A stretch of 64,000 nt of DNA from Sneathiella sedimenti (GCF_017313765.1 NZ_JAFLNC010000001.1:186001-250000); one strand, 5' to 3'. Shown: positions 27,156 through 36,410, counted from the stretch's first letter. Program-made: numbers and translations. Notes: generated from the sequence alone by a model not told the origin.

Positions 27156-28013
27156 TTAAGGGCCTACAGCCGCCGCTTGCACCCACCAGCCGGGGCGCCG
27201 CCGCGCCCGCAGGGCATGTACCGCCGCCTCCGCGGCTTCGCTGTCTTCAAATAATCCAAAGCAGGTCGCCCCACTACCGCTCATACGGGCGAGATAACAG
27301 CCCTTTTGTTCCCTGATTGCAGAAAGAACCTCTCCAATAACTGGTACGACCTCACGCGCGGGCATTTCCAAATCGTTCCGCATCGGAGTGAGGCCCGCGA
27401 ACAGGTCCCGAGTTGTCGCCGCGTTAAAATCGCCAGCAGGCGGGACCTCCCCAGTTATTCTCAGTCGATTAAAGACATCCCGTGTCGAAACTGAATGTCC
27501 CGAATTAACCAGTAAAATGTGAAATTTCGGAAACTTTTGAAGCCCGGAAATCCGCTCTCCTATACCAGACATGATCGCGGGCTTCCCGTATAGGCAGGCA
27601 GGAATATCCGCACCTAGGGTTAGCCCGATCCGGCTGAGCCCGTCGTCTGAAAAATCTATATCCCACAGCTGGTTAAGAACTCTCAAAGTGGCCGCAGCAT
27701 CTGCAGATCCGCCACCAATCCCGGCCGCCACAGGTAAGTTCTTCTCCAGGGTTATGTGGGCTCCCGCGTCTATCCGGCTCTCGGATTTCAATAAATGCGC
27801 GGCCTTCAGGACAAGGTTTTCTTCCGTGCTACCAATTGAATCTGCAAAGGGGCCTGTCACTTCTAAAGAAAGTTCCTTGCCCTTCCGTATTGTTATCCTG
27901 TCGCTCAGTTCGGGAAATACGACGAGGCTTTCAAGCAGGTGATACCCATCCGCCCGCTTTCCTGTCACGTGGAGATATAGGTTAACTTTCGAGCGGGCAA
28001 TGGCAGTAATCAT
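27156..28013 (-). CDS. ispE: 4-diphosphocytidyl-2-C-methyl-D-erythritol kinase
   Basis: 285-residue GHMP kinase of the MEP isoprenoid pathway; it phosphorylates CDP-ME at the 2-hydroxyl. Seen: SKVNLYLHVTGKRADGYHLL at the N-terminus (catalytic Lys and substrate contacts), the ATP loop PVAAGIGGGSADAAA (about 92-106), and the C-terminal RMSGSGATCFGLF. Length matches the family. It lies 14 bases behind the TPR lipoprotein gene in the same direction, a common alphaproteobacterial pairing. ispH of the same pathway is at 54137. Confidence 0.96.
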   Translation of the reverse strand: MITAIARSKVNLYLHVTGKRADGYHLLESLVVFPELSDRITIRKGKELSLEVTGPFADSIGSTEENLVLKAAHLLKSESRIDAGAHITLEKNLPVAAGIGGGSADAAATLRVLNQLWDIDFSDDGLSRIGLTLGADIPACLYGKPAIMSGIGERISGLQKFPKFHILLVNSGHSVSTRDVFNRLRITGEVPPAGDFNAATTRDLFAGLTPMRNDLEMPAREVVPVIGEVLSAIREQKGCYLARMSGSGATCFGLFEDSEAAEAAVHALRARRRPGWWVQAAAVGP

Positions 28014-28027
28014 AGTGGCGCGCCAGC

Positions 28028-29785
28028 TTACTTCTGGGCCTTGATGTCATCCTTGAGGCCGGATTTCAGTTTTTCCCTGATGACAGGAATCTGCTCTTCC
28101 GATGGGTCGAGCCAGAGGGCCCGCTGCCACTGATAGCGAGCTTCTTCCCGACGGCCAACACGCCAGTACGCATCCGCAAGGTGATCCGTTATTGTCGGGT
28201 CCGCCGCCTCCAGCGAGACAGCTTTCTCCAGTTGCGCCACCGCATCGTCATATTCCCCAAGACGGTAATAGAGCCAGCCCAGGCTATCAACGATAAAGCC
28301 ATCGCGCGGCCGCAGCGACACTGCCTTGATGAGCATATCCTTCGCCTTCTCCAGATTTTCGTTCCGGTCCACCCAGGAATACGCAAGATAGTTGAGGACT
28401 TGCGGATGATCAGGCTGCAGCTCCAGCGATTTTAACAGATCTGCTTCCGCAAGCGGCCATTTCTTCGATTGTTCGTAGGCAATTCCGCGTGCATAGAAAA
28501 GCGACCAGTGACGTTCGTGAAATTCGGGCAGTCGTTCAATTGCGCGGCCATAGTTGCGCGCGGCCTCATCCCAGTTTTTAGAATCCCGTCCGACATCGGC
28601 AAGGACGACCAGCGCCTCGATATCTTCCGGGTAGCTGTTCGCAACGGCTTCAAGCCGCTCCTTTGCTTCTTCCGTACGGCCTAATCGATAAGCGACCCAG
28701 GCGGTGCGGATCTGGGCATTCTTGCCATAGGCGGAATTTGGGTTGATCTGACTGTAAAGATCAAATGCCTCCTGCCATTTATCACGATCTTCCGCGGTTT
28801 CCGCCAGCAGCATCCGTGCCATCGGGAAATCGGGCTTTAACTGAAGTGCAAAATAGATATAGGTCGCGGCGACACCAACCGCGCGTTCCTGACCTATGAT
28901 GGACGCCGCGCTGTAGAGGGCTTCCGCCGCACCTTCAATTGGGTCTTTTGCGATTGGTGTGAGCGGCCGCCCGGCGTCAAGTTCAGCAAGTTCAAGACGG
29001 ATTGTCGGGCTCAGCGGGAATCTTTCGATATAATCGTCAAAGAGCTTCTTGACGTCGTTCCGCCGGCCGGTGCGATCGAGATAAGACCCGTAGGCCTGCA
29101 CCAGGCGGACCGCGCGGCCAGATGGTCCGGAGAGCGCCGCCTGATAGTTTTGATCGGCCAGCTTACGATCTCCGGAGACGTCACTCAGGAGGGCCGACTG
29201 ATATTGCTTGAGCGCTTCGAAACCGTTGTATTTATCGAGCGCATTGAGCTCCGCGAACGCCCCGTCGACATTGCCCTGCCCAAGCTTTATCCAAGACATG
29301 AGCAACGGCTTCAACAGAACGTTAAATCCGTTCTCTGCCGTTTTCTCAAGGTTGCTCCGGGCTCCATCATAATCCTTCTGGTGAAGCGCATTTATTGCCA
29401 GAACCAGATAGGCAGTTGACCCATCTTCATCCTGTTCGATTACCTTCGGCGCCAGCGAGATTGCGCGTTTCAAATCCCCTTTCGAAAGCGCCGCCTGCAA
29501 AGCGATATTCAGGAGGACGCCGTCATCACTGCGTACACGCAACGCGTCTTCGAAATATTCAAGGGCGGCGGATGCGTCCTGCTCTCGGAGAGCCTCACGA
29601 CCCGCCAGATACTCGCCCAAATAGGATGAAGGAAACATTTCCGCCGTACCGCCCGCATCCTGAAATGAATCAGGCAGGGCATGCCGTTCGCTGGAAGCAC
29701 TGTTTGCCGCGCATGCCCCCAGCGCTGCCGCCAGAATAAAGCCGCCCCAAACCAGTTTAAACTTGCTCACGCCTGCGCCTGCCAT
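28028..29785 (-). CDS. TPR-repeat lipoprotein
   Basis: About 585 residues. An N-terminal lipoprotein signal (VSKFKLVWGGFILAAALGAC) predicts a lipid-anchored Cys; after it at least eight to ten TPR units run to the C-terminus (for example ALEYFEDALRVRSDDG, DGFIVDSLGWLYYRLGEYDDA, DPTITDHLADAYWRVGR). It is probably periplasmic and a scaffold for protein interactions, perhaps at the envelope. The open frame extends 78 residues further upstream without signal-like sequence, so I start at ATG 29785; GTG 29770 would also give the same signal peptide. It lies between ispE and the ETF dehydrogenase gene, an arrangement kept in many Alphaproteobacteria. Confidence 0.85.
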   Translation of the reverse strand: MAGAGVSKFKLVWGGFILAAALGACAANSASSERHALPDSFQDAGGTAEMFPSSYLGEYLAGREALREQDASAALEYFEDALRVRSDDGVLLNIALQAALSKGDLKRAISLAPKVIEQDEDGSTAYLVLAINALHQKDYDGARSNLEKTAENGFNVLLKPLLMSWIKLGQGNVDGAFAELNALDKYNGFEALKQYQSALLSDVSGDRKLADQNYQAALSGPSGRAVRLVQAYGSYLDRTGRRNDVKKLFDDYIERFPLSPTIRLELAELDAGRPLTPIAKDPIEGAAEALYSAASIIGQERAVGVAATYIYFALQLKPDFPMARMLLAETAEDRDKWQEAFDLYSQINPNSAYGKNAQIRTAWVAYRLGRTEEAKERLEAVANSYPEDIEALVVLADVGRDSKNWDEAARNYGRAIERLPEFHERHWSLFYARGIAYEQSKKWPLAEADLLKSLELQPDHPQVLNYLAYSWVDRNENLEKAKDMLIKAVSLRPRDGFIVDSLGWLYYRLGEYDDAVAQLEKAVSLEAADPTITDHLADAYWRVGRREEARYQWQRALWLDPSEEQIPVIREKLKSGLKDDIKAQK

Positions 29786-29909
29786 TTCCGTCAATTTACC
29801 TATCCGTTTTCGATCCGGCACTTGGTCCGCCGGGGAAGTCACATTCTTATAATATGTAGGGCGTCCCCGGCCCGCATGAAACAAATTTCCAGTAACCCAG
29901 TCTAACTTT

Positions 29910-31559
29910 TTACATATTGGGATAGTTTGGTCCGCCGCTACCTTCCGGAACAACCCAGTTGATATTCTGCGTTGGATCCTTGATATCGCAGGTTTTGCAG
30001 TGAACACAGTTCTGTGCATTTATCTGCAAACGCGGGTTGGACCCATCATCATCCGTCAGGAATTCATATACACCAGCTGGGCAGAAGCGTTGCTCCGGCC
30101 CGGCATATTCCGCATAATTCACTGAGACCGGGACATTGTCATCTTTCAACGTCAGGTGAATAGGCTGATCTTCTTCATGGTTGGTATTGGAAAGAAATAC
30201 AGAAGACGGCTTATCGAATGTGTATACGCCATCATATTTGGGATATTCGATCTTCTTGCAATCCTTCGCTTTTTTCAGCGCCGAATGGTCATCGTGATGC
30301 TTGAATGTCCAGGGCGTCTTGCCGCCAAGAAGTTTCAGATCCAGGCCCGTATAAAGAGTTCCGGCAAGCAATCCCCACTTGAAGGCCGGACGGCTGTTAC
30401 GGACGCGATAAAGTTCATCATGGACCCATGAATCCTTGTAAAGTACAGGATAGGTTTCCAGCACCTTGGCGGGTGCATCCGCATTCAGCTTCATTTCCGC
30501 GACGATGGCTTCCGCAGCCATCATGCCGGACTTCATGGCGGTATGGGATCCCTTGATTTTCGGTACATTCAGGAAACCGGCCGTGCAGCCAATCAACGCA
30601 CCGCCCGGGAATACAAGTTCCGGCACCGACTGATAGCCACCCTCATTAATTGCGCGCGCACCGTAAGAAATGCGTTTGCCGCCTTTCAGCATTTCCTTCA
30701 TCATCGGATGGGTTTTGAATTTCTGGAACTCATCATAGGGCGACAAATAGGGGTTTTGATAGTCAAGCGCGACAACGAAGCCCACATAGGCCTGATTGTT
30801 TTCCAGATGATAGACGAAGGATCCGCCATAGGTATTGCGGTCGAGCGGCCAGCCAAAGCTGTGGAAGATCTGGCCTTCCTTATGCTGCTCCGGGTCCAGT
30901 TCCCAAAGTTCCTTGATCCCGATACCAAAAGTCTGCGGATCGCAATTTTCACGCAGATTGAATTTGTCGAACAGTGTCTTGGTCAGAGAGCCCCGTACAC
31001 CTTCCGCGAAGAGGGTATATTTGGCGTGCAGCTCCATCCCTGGCTCGTAGGAGCCTTTTTTCTCGCCATCGCGACCTACACCCATGTCACCTGTGGCAAC
31101 GCCCTTTACGCTTCCATCCTCGTGATAGAGCACTTCCGCGGCAGCAAAGCCGGGATATACCTCGACTTCAAGCGCTTCGGCCTGCTCGGCAAGCCAGCGG
31201 CAAAGATTGCCAAGACTGATGATATAGTTGCCATGATTGTGCAATTGCTTTGGCAGCAGGAAATTCGGGAAGCGAAGCTCGCTCGACTCGGTCATGAAGA
31301 AGAATTTTTCGGACTTGACCGGCGTGTTGAGCGGTGCGCCCTTTTCCTTCCAGTCCGGAATCAGCTCATCGAGGGCACGGGTTTCAAACACATTACCCGA
31401 GAGTATATGTGCACCAATCTCCGAGCCTTTCTCAAGAACGCATACCGAAATGTCAATGCCGGCCTCGACACTGAGCTGGCGCAACTTTATTGCCGCAGAT
31501 AGCCCAGCCGGGCCACCGCCGACAATAACAACATCAAACTCCATAGATTCGCGTTCCAT
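29910..31559 (-). CDS. Electron transfer flavoprotein-ubiquinone oxidoreductase
   Basis: 549-residue membrane-associated flavoprotein that passes electrons from ETF, and so from acyl-CoA dehydrogenases, to ubiquinone. FAD loop [14 protein letters not shown] at the N-terminus; the C-terminal ferredoxin-like domain carries the 4Fe-4S ligands in CPAGVYEF and [16 protein letters not shown]; the final GGPNYPNM is family-typical. The ATG at 31559 follows AGAGG at a normal distance and gives the usual length; the frame stays open 26 residues further without support. It is the natural electron acceptor route for the acyl-CoA dehydrogenase at 12058. Confidence 0.96.
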   Translation of the reverse strand: MERESMEFDVVIVGGGPAGLSAAIKLRQLSVEAGIDISVCVLEKGSEIGAHILSGNVFETRALDELIPDWKEKGAPLNTPVKSEKFFFMTESSELRFPNFLLPKQLHNHGNYIISLGNLCRWLAEQAEALEVEVYPGFAAAEVLYHEDGSVKGVATGDMGVGRDGEKKGSYEPGMELHAKYTLFAEGVRGSLTKTLFDKFNLRENCDPQTFGIGIKELWELDPEQHKEGQIFHSFGWPLDRNTYGGSFVYHLENNQAYVGFVVALDYQNPYLSPYDEFQKFKTHPMMKEMLKGGKRISYGARAINEGGYQSVPELVFPGGALIGCTAGFLNVPKIKGSHTAMKSGMMAAEAIVAEMKLNADAPAKVLETYPVLYKDSWVHDELYRVRNSRPAFKWGLLAGTLYTGLDLKLLGGKTPWTFKHHDDHSALKKAKDCKKIEYPKYDGVYTFDKPSSVFLSNTNHEEDQPIHLTLKDDNVPVSVNYAEYAGPEQRFCPAGVYEFLTDDDGSNPRLQINAQNCVHCKTCDIKDPTQNINWVVPEGSGGPNYPNM

Positions 31560-31882
31560 TAAAAGCCTCTTCTTGTATTTCCGACTGATTGACAGCCGTT
31601 GTCTATCATTGAACCGGTGCCTTATGCTGAGGTGCACCGTTTACCCAAATCCGGCAGATTTATCCCGACACTATATTTTTTTTGTATCGCGTCAATCCCG
31701 ATTGCAATGGATTACGGCGGTTTCCGGCCATTTTAAATGAAGAAGCCGAATTAATAAATCGTCAATAGCGGCCGTATTACAGAATCCTGCGCATATGTAT
31801 TTCTTCGAGTAGTTTTCTTCGGGGCCAAAAATCTTTTATCGACTTACTTCTCGAACGGGAAAAAGGGCTGCTATGATACGGC
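31560..31882. other. Intergenic region between divergent ETF-QO and UDG-like genes
   Basis: The 323-base gap holds no convincing gene. An 8-base T run at about 31676-31683 lies beside GTCAA (minus-strand TTGACG at about 31690-31695), but the distance to the TATAGT that follows is only 14 bases, too short for a good promoter. No LexA box (GTTC-N7-GTTC) was found in front of the UDG-like gene. Confidence 0.5.
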
Positions 31883-32692
31883 ATGCAATCGGAAACTGAC
31901 ATGGCGGCACTGGTCCGCTTCTATCTCGACGCGGGTGTGACAGAGACTATTGGCGAAGAACCTGTCAATCGCTTTCATCTTGCCGCGCAACAACCAGCAC
32001 AGGCCACGAATGCACCGGCACGCCCAACGCCGGCGGCAAAACCAACCCATCAAAACCCTGCCGCCCCCGCCATACCGGTCCCATCCCTGGCCGAGGGGGT
32101 TCGCAAGGCTCAGGAGATTGTCAGCGGCTGCGCCAATATTGACGCCCTTCGCGACGCCCTTGAAAAATTTGAGCATTGCTCTTTGAAAAAACTCGCAAGC
32201 CATACCGTCTTTGCCGAGGGATCGCCCGGCGCAAAGCTGATGATCATTGACCGGCAGCCGTCGAGTGATGAAGATCGGAGCGGCTTTCCCTTCTCCGGAG
32301 CAGCGGGGCAATTACTCAACAAGATGCTGGCTGCCATCGGCCTTGAACGCCACGACGTCTATCTTGCGAGTGCGATTCCCTGGCGGCCACCGGGAGGACG
32401 GGCCCCCACGGAGGAAGAACGTGCCCTTTGCCTCCCTTTTGTCCTTCGCCATATAGAGCTGGCCAATCCCGCATGTATTATGGCCTGCGGGGAAGCGGCG
32501 GGTTATCTGCTGGACCAGAAAGCAGGGATCAACAGGCTACGCGGCAAATGGAATGATTTGCAAATTGGCGCTGTTCACGCAAGAATGTTGCCGATTTTTC
32601 ATCCGGCCTTTCTGATTGACCAACCGGTGTCAAAAAAGCTTGCCTGGGCGGACCTGCTTAGTCTGAAGGCGGAACTTGAACAAGAACGATAA
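31883..32692 (+). CDS. Uracil-DNA glycosylase superfamily protein with altered motif A
   Basis: 269 residues. Residues 1-37 form a helical start, 38-68 an Ala/Pro-rich linker, and 95-265 a family-4-like UDG domain: FEHCSLKK, FPFSGAAGQLLNKML (136-149), IPWRPPGGRAPT, CLPFVLRH, and motif B-like IFHPAFLI (238-245). The catalytic motif A, normally GEAPGxDED, reads DRQPSSDED (123-131): the key Glu is Arg and both Gly are lost. The Fe-S Cys set of family 4 is incomplete (as in many alphaproteobacterial members with a single N-terminal Cys). It may bind DNA without excising uracil, or have another chemistry. An alternative start is ATG 31901. Confidence 0.8.
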   Translation: MQSETDMAALVRFYLDAGVTETIGEEPVNRFHLAAQQPAQATNAPARPTPAAKPTHQNPAAPAIPVPSLAEGVRKAQEIVSGCANIDALRDALEKFEHCSLKKLASHTVFAEGSPGAKLMIIDRQPSSDEDRSGFPFSGAAGQLLNKMLAAIGLERHDVYLASAIPWRPPGGRAPTEEERALCLPFVLRHIELANPACIMACGEAAGYLLDQKAGINRLRGKWNDLQIGAVHARMLPIFHPAFLIDQPVSKKLAWADLLSLKAELEQER

Positions 32693-32753
32693 CCTTTTCC
32701 TAACGGGTTGAATTTACCCTGTAGGTCACTTTTTATATTTTGTTGTCTGGTCT

Positions 32754-34529
32754 ATGAAGCATTTCTCCAGATTGATCGCCGTGACGGCGCTGCTGATATC
32801 CGCCCTCATGGTGACAAGTTTGCCTGTCTTGGCGCGTGAGGTCCCGGCCGTGCTTTCACAGGCAGACGCGGATCGATACCGCGAGATATTCGCCCTGCAA
32901 GCTGCAGGGCAATGGAAGAAAGCCGACAAGCTGATAAAGGCCCTCTCGGACAATATTCTACTCGGTCATGTCAGATTCCAGCGCTATATGCACCCGACAA
33001 AATATCGGGCAAGCTATGAGGAACTTCATCTTTGGATGAAGGCCTATTATGATCACCCGGACGCGCATCGCCTCTATAATCTGGCCAAAAGCCGACGGGT
33101 CAAGGGTTGGAAACCTCTCCCGGAACCACTTTACGGTCGTTATCTGGGAGGAACAGGCCCCGGCCAGCCCGTCTTCCTGTCCCGCTATTATAAAAGTAAT
33201 CGTAAAAGATCTGCCCAAACACGCAAAGACGTTGCTCATGCCAAGCGGGTCGTAAAGCAGTATCTTTACAAAGATCAACCAACGAACGCGGCGCAATATC
33301 TTCATCAGAAAAAAATCTTGAAGTTGCTCGATCAGGTTGAACTTGATCAGCTTCGGGAAAAAATCGCGAAAAGCTATTTTCTATATGCGCGCGATGAAAA
33401 GGCGATTGAGTTCGCTGAAGCGGCGCTTAAAAATTCGCGCAAATATGTCCCGCTTGCGGATTGGACCGCAGGACTTGCTGCCTGGCGATTGGGTCGAATT
33501 GATAAAGCCGCCAGGCATTTTGCGGCATTGGCAGAAGTCAGCCGGATATCGGACTGGAATTACACAGCCGCCAACTGGTGGGCCTCACGCGCCTATCTAA
33601 AACTCGGCGAACCGGAAAAGGCATATACCTTCCTCGAACGGACGGCACGGCAACCCCGCACATTCTATGGACTGCTTGCACTGCGCCAACTCGGTGTCGA
33701 AAAGCCCTTTAGCTGGAGCTTGCCGACGCTAACTTCGGAGCAAATCTCCTGGTTGATGAAGATTCCCTCTGCCAAACGTGCCGTCGCTCTCAGTGAGATT
33801 GGACAATATGACCTGGCCGCGCAGGAGTTGCGCGCTGCCTTTCCCAGCGCAAATGACAAGCTCTCTCCACTTTTGCTCGCCCTATCCGAACAGATCGGAG
33901 CCCCGTCCGTTGCCATGCGCATTGGTCTTTTTCTGTGGGAAAATGAAGATGAACCGTGGGATGCGGCAATATACCCGCTACCGAAATGGCACCCGAAAGA
34001 CGGATTTAAGGTAGATCGCGCCCTGCTCTATGCATTTATGCGCCAGGAATCTGGCTTTTACCCGCTGGCACGAAGCGGCGCCGGGGCGAAGGGCTTGATG
34101 CAGATCATGCCTTCTACGGCAAGCTATCTTTCGGGCGACCGGTCTCTCCGCAATAGGAGCAACAAGAAGCTTTTCGATCCTGCCTATAATCTTGAACTCG
34201 GCCAGAAATATCTCACCTATCTGATGAACTACAAGGACGTGGATACAAACCTGTTTCATTTAACAGCCGCCTACAATGGCGGGCCCGGAAATCTGAAAAA
34301 ATGGAAATCAGAAACAAAGAACAGCGAAGATCCCCTCTTTTTTATTGAAGCGATGCCCAGCAAGGAAACCCGGAATTTCATCAAAAGGGTTTTGACTAAT
34401 TTCTGGATATACCGCCATCGTATGGGGCAAGACCTTCCCGCGCTGGATCAGATTGCCCGCGGTGAATGGCCAGAGTATCAACCACTGGATCAATGGGAAA
34501 GCGAGATAGCCGACAATGCCCGGAATTGA
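32754..34529 (+). CDS. Soluble lytic murein transglycosylase
   Basis: 591-residue periplasmic peptidoglycan lyase of the Slt70 type. A signal peptide (about 1-27, ending VLA) is followed by a long alpha-superhelical U-domain (30-400) and the SLT domain (about 420-560) with catalytic Glu in RQESGFYP, then GAKGLMQIMPSTA, LTAAYNGGPGNL and FIEAMPSKETRNFIKRVL. It cleaves glycan strands to 1,6-anhydro products during wall turnover. The stop lies inside the start of moaB (14-base overlap), so the two are translated together although functionally unrelated; this gene order is frequent in related genomes. Confidence 0.93.
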   Translation: MKHFSRLIAVTALLISALMVTSLPVLAREVPAVLSQADADRYREIFALQAAGQWKKADKLIKALSDNILLGHVRFQRYMHPTKYRASYEELHLWMKAYYDHPDAHRLYNLAKSRRVKGWKPLPEPLYGRYLGGTGPGQPVFLSRYYKSNRKRSAQTRKDVAHAKRVVKQYLYKDQPTNAAQYLHQKKILKLLDQVELDQLREKIAKSYFLYARDEKAIEFAEAALKNSRKYVPLADWTAGLAAWRLGRIDKAARHFAALAEVSRISDWNYTAANWWASRAYLKLGEPEKAYTFLERTARQPRTFYGLLALRQLGVEKPFSWSLPTLTSEQISWLMKIPSAKRAVALSEIGQYDLAAQELRAAFPSANDKLSPLLLALSEQIGAPSVAMRIGLFLWENEDEPWDAAIYPLPKWHPKDGFKVDRALLYAFMRQESGFYPLARSGAGAKGLMQIMPSTASYLSGDRSLRNRSNKKLFDPAYNLELGQKYLTYLMNYKDVDTNLFHLTAAYNGGPGNLKKWKSETKNSEDPLFFIEAMPSKETRNFIKRVLTNFWIYRHRMGQDLPALDQIARGEWPEYQPLDQWESEIADNARN

Positions 34530-35064
34530 TACATCCCGTCCCTTTATAGCGGTGCGCATTGCCGTGCTAACAGTATCCGACAGCCGGGGGATGGCAGAAG
34601 ACAAGTCAGGCCAGACCCTAGTGGAGCGGCTGGAAGCAGCGGGGCATATACTCTCGGATAGACAGATCGTTCGAGACGAAATTGCCGACATTCAGCAGGT
34701 CGTCACGCACTGGATCGACGACGAAAATGTCGACGTTGTTATTTCCACCGGCGGAACCGGTGTGACTGGCCGTGACGTGACCCCGGAAGCATTTGGCGCG
34801 CTTTATGAAAAGGAAATCCCGGGTTTCGGAGAGATCTTTCGGATGTTGAGCTATCAGAAAATAGGCACGTCCACTATCCAGTCCCGGGCTAGCGCCGGAG
34901 TCGCCCGCGGCACCTATCTTTTCGCGCTTCCCGGTTCAACCGGTGCCGTGAAGGACGCATGGGACGATATCCTTGTCCATCAACTGGACTATAGATTTAT
35001 GCCCTGTAATTTTGTCGAGTTATTCGACCGTCTGCAGGAGCATGAAAAAAGAACAAAAAGCTGA
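34516..35064 (+). CDS. moaB: Molybdenum cofactor biosynthesis protein B
   Basis: 182-residue MogA/MoaB-fold protein that binds molybdopterin and takes part in molybdenum cofactor assembly (adenylylation or scaffolding). Motifs: VLTVSDSRG (about 16-24), VDVVISTGGTGVTGRDVTPE (about 73-92) and LPGSTGAVKDAW. The lengths and motifs fit MoaB. A GTG at 34552 is a possible later start because the first 12 residues are not conserved. It overlaps the preceding transglycosylase gene by 14 bases. Confidence 0.92.
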   Translation: MPGIDTSRPFIAVRIAVLTVSDSRGMAEDKSGQTLVERLEAAGHILSDRQIVRDEIADIQQVVTHWIDDENVDVVISTGGTGVTGRDVTPEAFGALYEKEIPGFGEIFRMLSYQKIGTSTIQSRASAGVARGTYLFALPGSTGAVKDAWDDILVHQLDYRFMPCNFVELFDRLQEHEKRTKS

Positions 35065-35131
35065 CGCGATTGATCTGAAAATCGAATTTTCTACCTTAAG
35101 GCAACTCATTGTTAATTTTTTTGTCCGATAA

Positions 35132-35159
35132 CGTGTTTCAGCACCTGCCCTGAAACGCG
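35132..35159 (+). repeat. Hairpin in the leader of the PilZ gene
   Basis: CGTGTTTCAG (35132-35141) and CTGAAACGCG (35150-35159) pair over 10 bp with one G-T wobble and an 8-base loop, ending 14 bases before the PilZ start codon. There is no U-tract on the plus strand. It could end moaB transcripts or shape translation of the PilZ gene. Confidence 0.5.
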
Positions 35160-35173
35160 ATCAAAAAACAACA

Positions 35174-35533
35174 ATGAAACGCTTTTTTCTAACCTCACGA
35201 TATCGCGGATTCGGCCGCAAAGACCGTCGCATTGAAATACCGAAACTCCACCTGACATTAGGAAACCGCGAATTTGCGACCTATGACTGGAGCCTTGGCG
35301 GATTTCGCATAGATGATTTCGCAGGCCGCCCGCCAGTTGGCGAGAAAATTTCAGTCCGACAAATCGCCTATGATGCGGAAAGGGCAGAGACCACCGACTC
35401 TGTCGCGGTGGTGACCAGAGTTCTGATTGGAAAGAACCAGGTTGCCTTCAGTTTCAATAGACTGGATGACATCGCCTATAACTTTCTGGAAAAGGCGAGC
35501 ATGCATAGGCTGACGCAGCTCGCAAAAGGCTAG
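35174..35533 (+). CDS. PilZ-like domain protein
   Basis: 119 residues. The c-di-GMP-binding signature is present: R15-K-D-R-R19 (RxxxR) and D38-W-S-L-G-G43 (D/NxSxxG), followed by beta strands (VGEKISVRQI, VAVVTRVLIGKNQVAFSF) as in the PilZ barrel. The N-terminal segment FFLTSRYRGFG is basic. No Shine-Dalgarno precedes the ATG (AAAAAACAACA), and a hairpin lies 14 bases upstream. It may tie c-di-GMP to motility or envelope functions; no GGDEF/EAL gene is nearby. The convergent secreted-protein gene ends 69 bases downstream. Confidence 0.78.
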   Translation: MKRFFLTSRYRGFGRKDRRIEIPKLHLTLGNREFATYDWSLGGFRIDDFAGRPPVGEKISVRQIAYDAERAETTDSVAVVTRVLIGKNQVAFSFNRLDDIAYNFLEKASMHRLTQLAKG

Positions 35534-35544
35534 CCGACTGATTA

Positions 35545-35587
35545 GGGAGCAGCGCAGGACTCGAAAATGGAACGTTCTGCGCTGCCC
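35545..35587. terminator. Strong bidirectional stem-loop
   Basis: GGG-AG-CAGCGCAG (35545-35557) pairs with CTGCGCTGCCC (35577-35587); the eleven base pairs carry a two-base bulge and enclose a 19-base loop. It sits between the stops of the PilZ gene and the convergent secreted-protein gene, and is rich in GC, but lacks a long U-run. Confidence 0.6.
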
Positions 35588-35602
35588 AATCTCTTCCTTC
35601 AC

Positions 35603-36298
35603 TCAAACTGAAATCCAATGACCTTCCGGCGATAGACAGGACATTTCCACACTACTCCTGGTACGGCCTCTGTAGGTTAGGGTCTGCCGGTACTGTTTGC
35701 AGAGATTGCCATAGGCATCATATCCGTCCCGGAGGATGACAATAAATCCGGTCCCTCCTCCATCGCTCCATCTCGCGACGTGCCCCACCGGAGCATCCAG
35801 TGCAGAATAAACAGCATGATGGTGATGCTCGATCTGGTGCGATGTCAAATCGACTATGAAGCGCATATTGACGAACGGCCAGTAGTATCCCCTGTAAGGA
35901 TGATAGCCATAATAGCGCGGCACATAAACCGGTTTTACATAGACATATTTTGGCCGGTACGCCTTATGATAGGGCTTCTTGTAATAGGACGCATGCTTTG
36001 GCGTCACATAAACAACTTTTGGTGCATGCTGCTTCGACGAAGGCCGCGCCTTGTGAACATGCTTTTTCTTCATATGTTGCGAATGAACATGCTTTTGCTT
36101 CGAGTGTTGTGAACCGTAAGTAATGTTACGCCCAACATTCGGTTTTTGATGATGGCCACTACCATATACTGCAGCGTCGCGTCCTCTATCTCCCTTGGAC
36201 GCAGCACTGTGCTTGTTGCCGTGCCAAGAGTCAGCCTGCGCCGTTGAAAAGCCCCCCAACAATACTGTCCCAAGCAAGAGAATACCGAGTTTTTGCAT
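35603..36298 (-). CDS. Secreted His/Tyr/Lys-rich protein with RT0821/Lpp0805-like C-terminus
   Basis: 231 residues. A signal peptide (1-22, ending AQA) is followed by a long low-complexity part rich in His, Lys and Tyr (about 25-150), with a repeated KHVH unit (KQKHVHSQ, KKKHVHKA; visible at DNA level as a repeat around 36057 and 36090) and YYGYHPYRGYYWPF. The C-terminal about 50 residues resemble the RT0821/Lpp0805 surface-protein family (LCKQYRQTLTYRGR, MSCLSPEGHW). AGGAGG in front of the ATG suggests high expression. The His-rich part could bind metal; its true role is unknown. Confidence 0.75.
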   Translation of the reverse strand: MQKLGILLLGTVLLGGFSTAQADSWHGNKHSAASKGDRGRDAAVYGSGHHQKPNVGRNITYGSQHSKQKHVHSQHMKKKHVHKARPSSKQHAPKVVYVTPKHASYYKKPYHKAYRPKYVYVKPVYVPRYYGYHPYRGYYWPFVNMRFIVDLTSHQIEHHHHAVYSALDAPVGHVARWSDGGGTGFIVILRDGYDAYGNLCKQYRQTLTYRGRTRSSVEMSCLSPEGHWISV

Positions 36299-36379
36299 CT
36301 GCTTCCTCCTTCATCATTGCCCACATATTTGTTTAACGTCCGACCCGTCGAATTCCGTTGCTGTTTTTTTGCTTATTAT

Positions 36380-36394
36380 GTTCTTGTTTTGTTC
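36380..36394 (+). promoter_or_regulatory. LexA (SOS) box
   Basis: GTTC-TTGTTTT-GTTC is an exact match to the alphaproteobacterial LexA consensus GTTC-N7-GTTC. It is 25 bases upstream of the radical SAM gene and overlaps the position expected for the -35 box, where a bound repressor would block RNA polymerase. It is also 82 bases from the start of the divergent secreted-protein gene. Confidence 0.75.
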
Positions 36395-36410
36395 TTTTAA
36401 ATTAGATAAT
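36384..36410 (+). promoter_or_regulatory. Predicted promoter of the radical SAM gene, possibly leaderless
   Basis: TTGTTT (36384-36389) and GATAAT (36405-36410) give a -35/-10 pair with a short 15-base spacer. Transcription would begin about 36417-36419, at or within two bases of the ATG (36419), so the mRNA would have no leader; this agrees with the absence of a Shine-Dalgarno sequence. Confidence 0.5.

Noticed and set aside
30543-31502. 319-codon open frame on the plus strand
   Set aside because: A shadow of the ETF-QO gene; its sequence has no recognisable domain.
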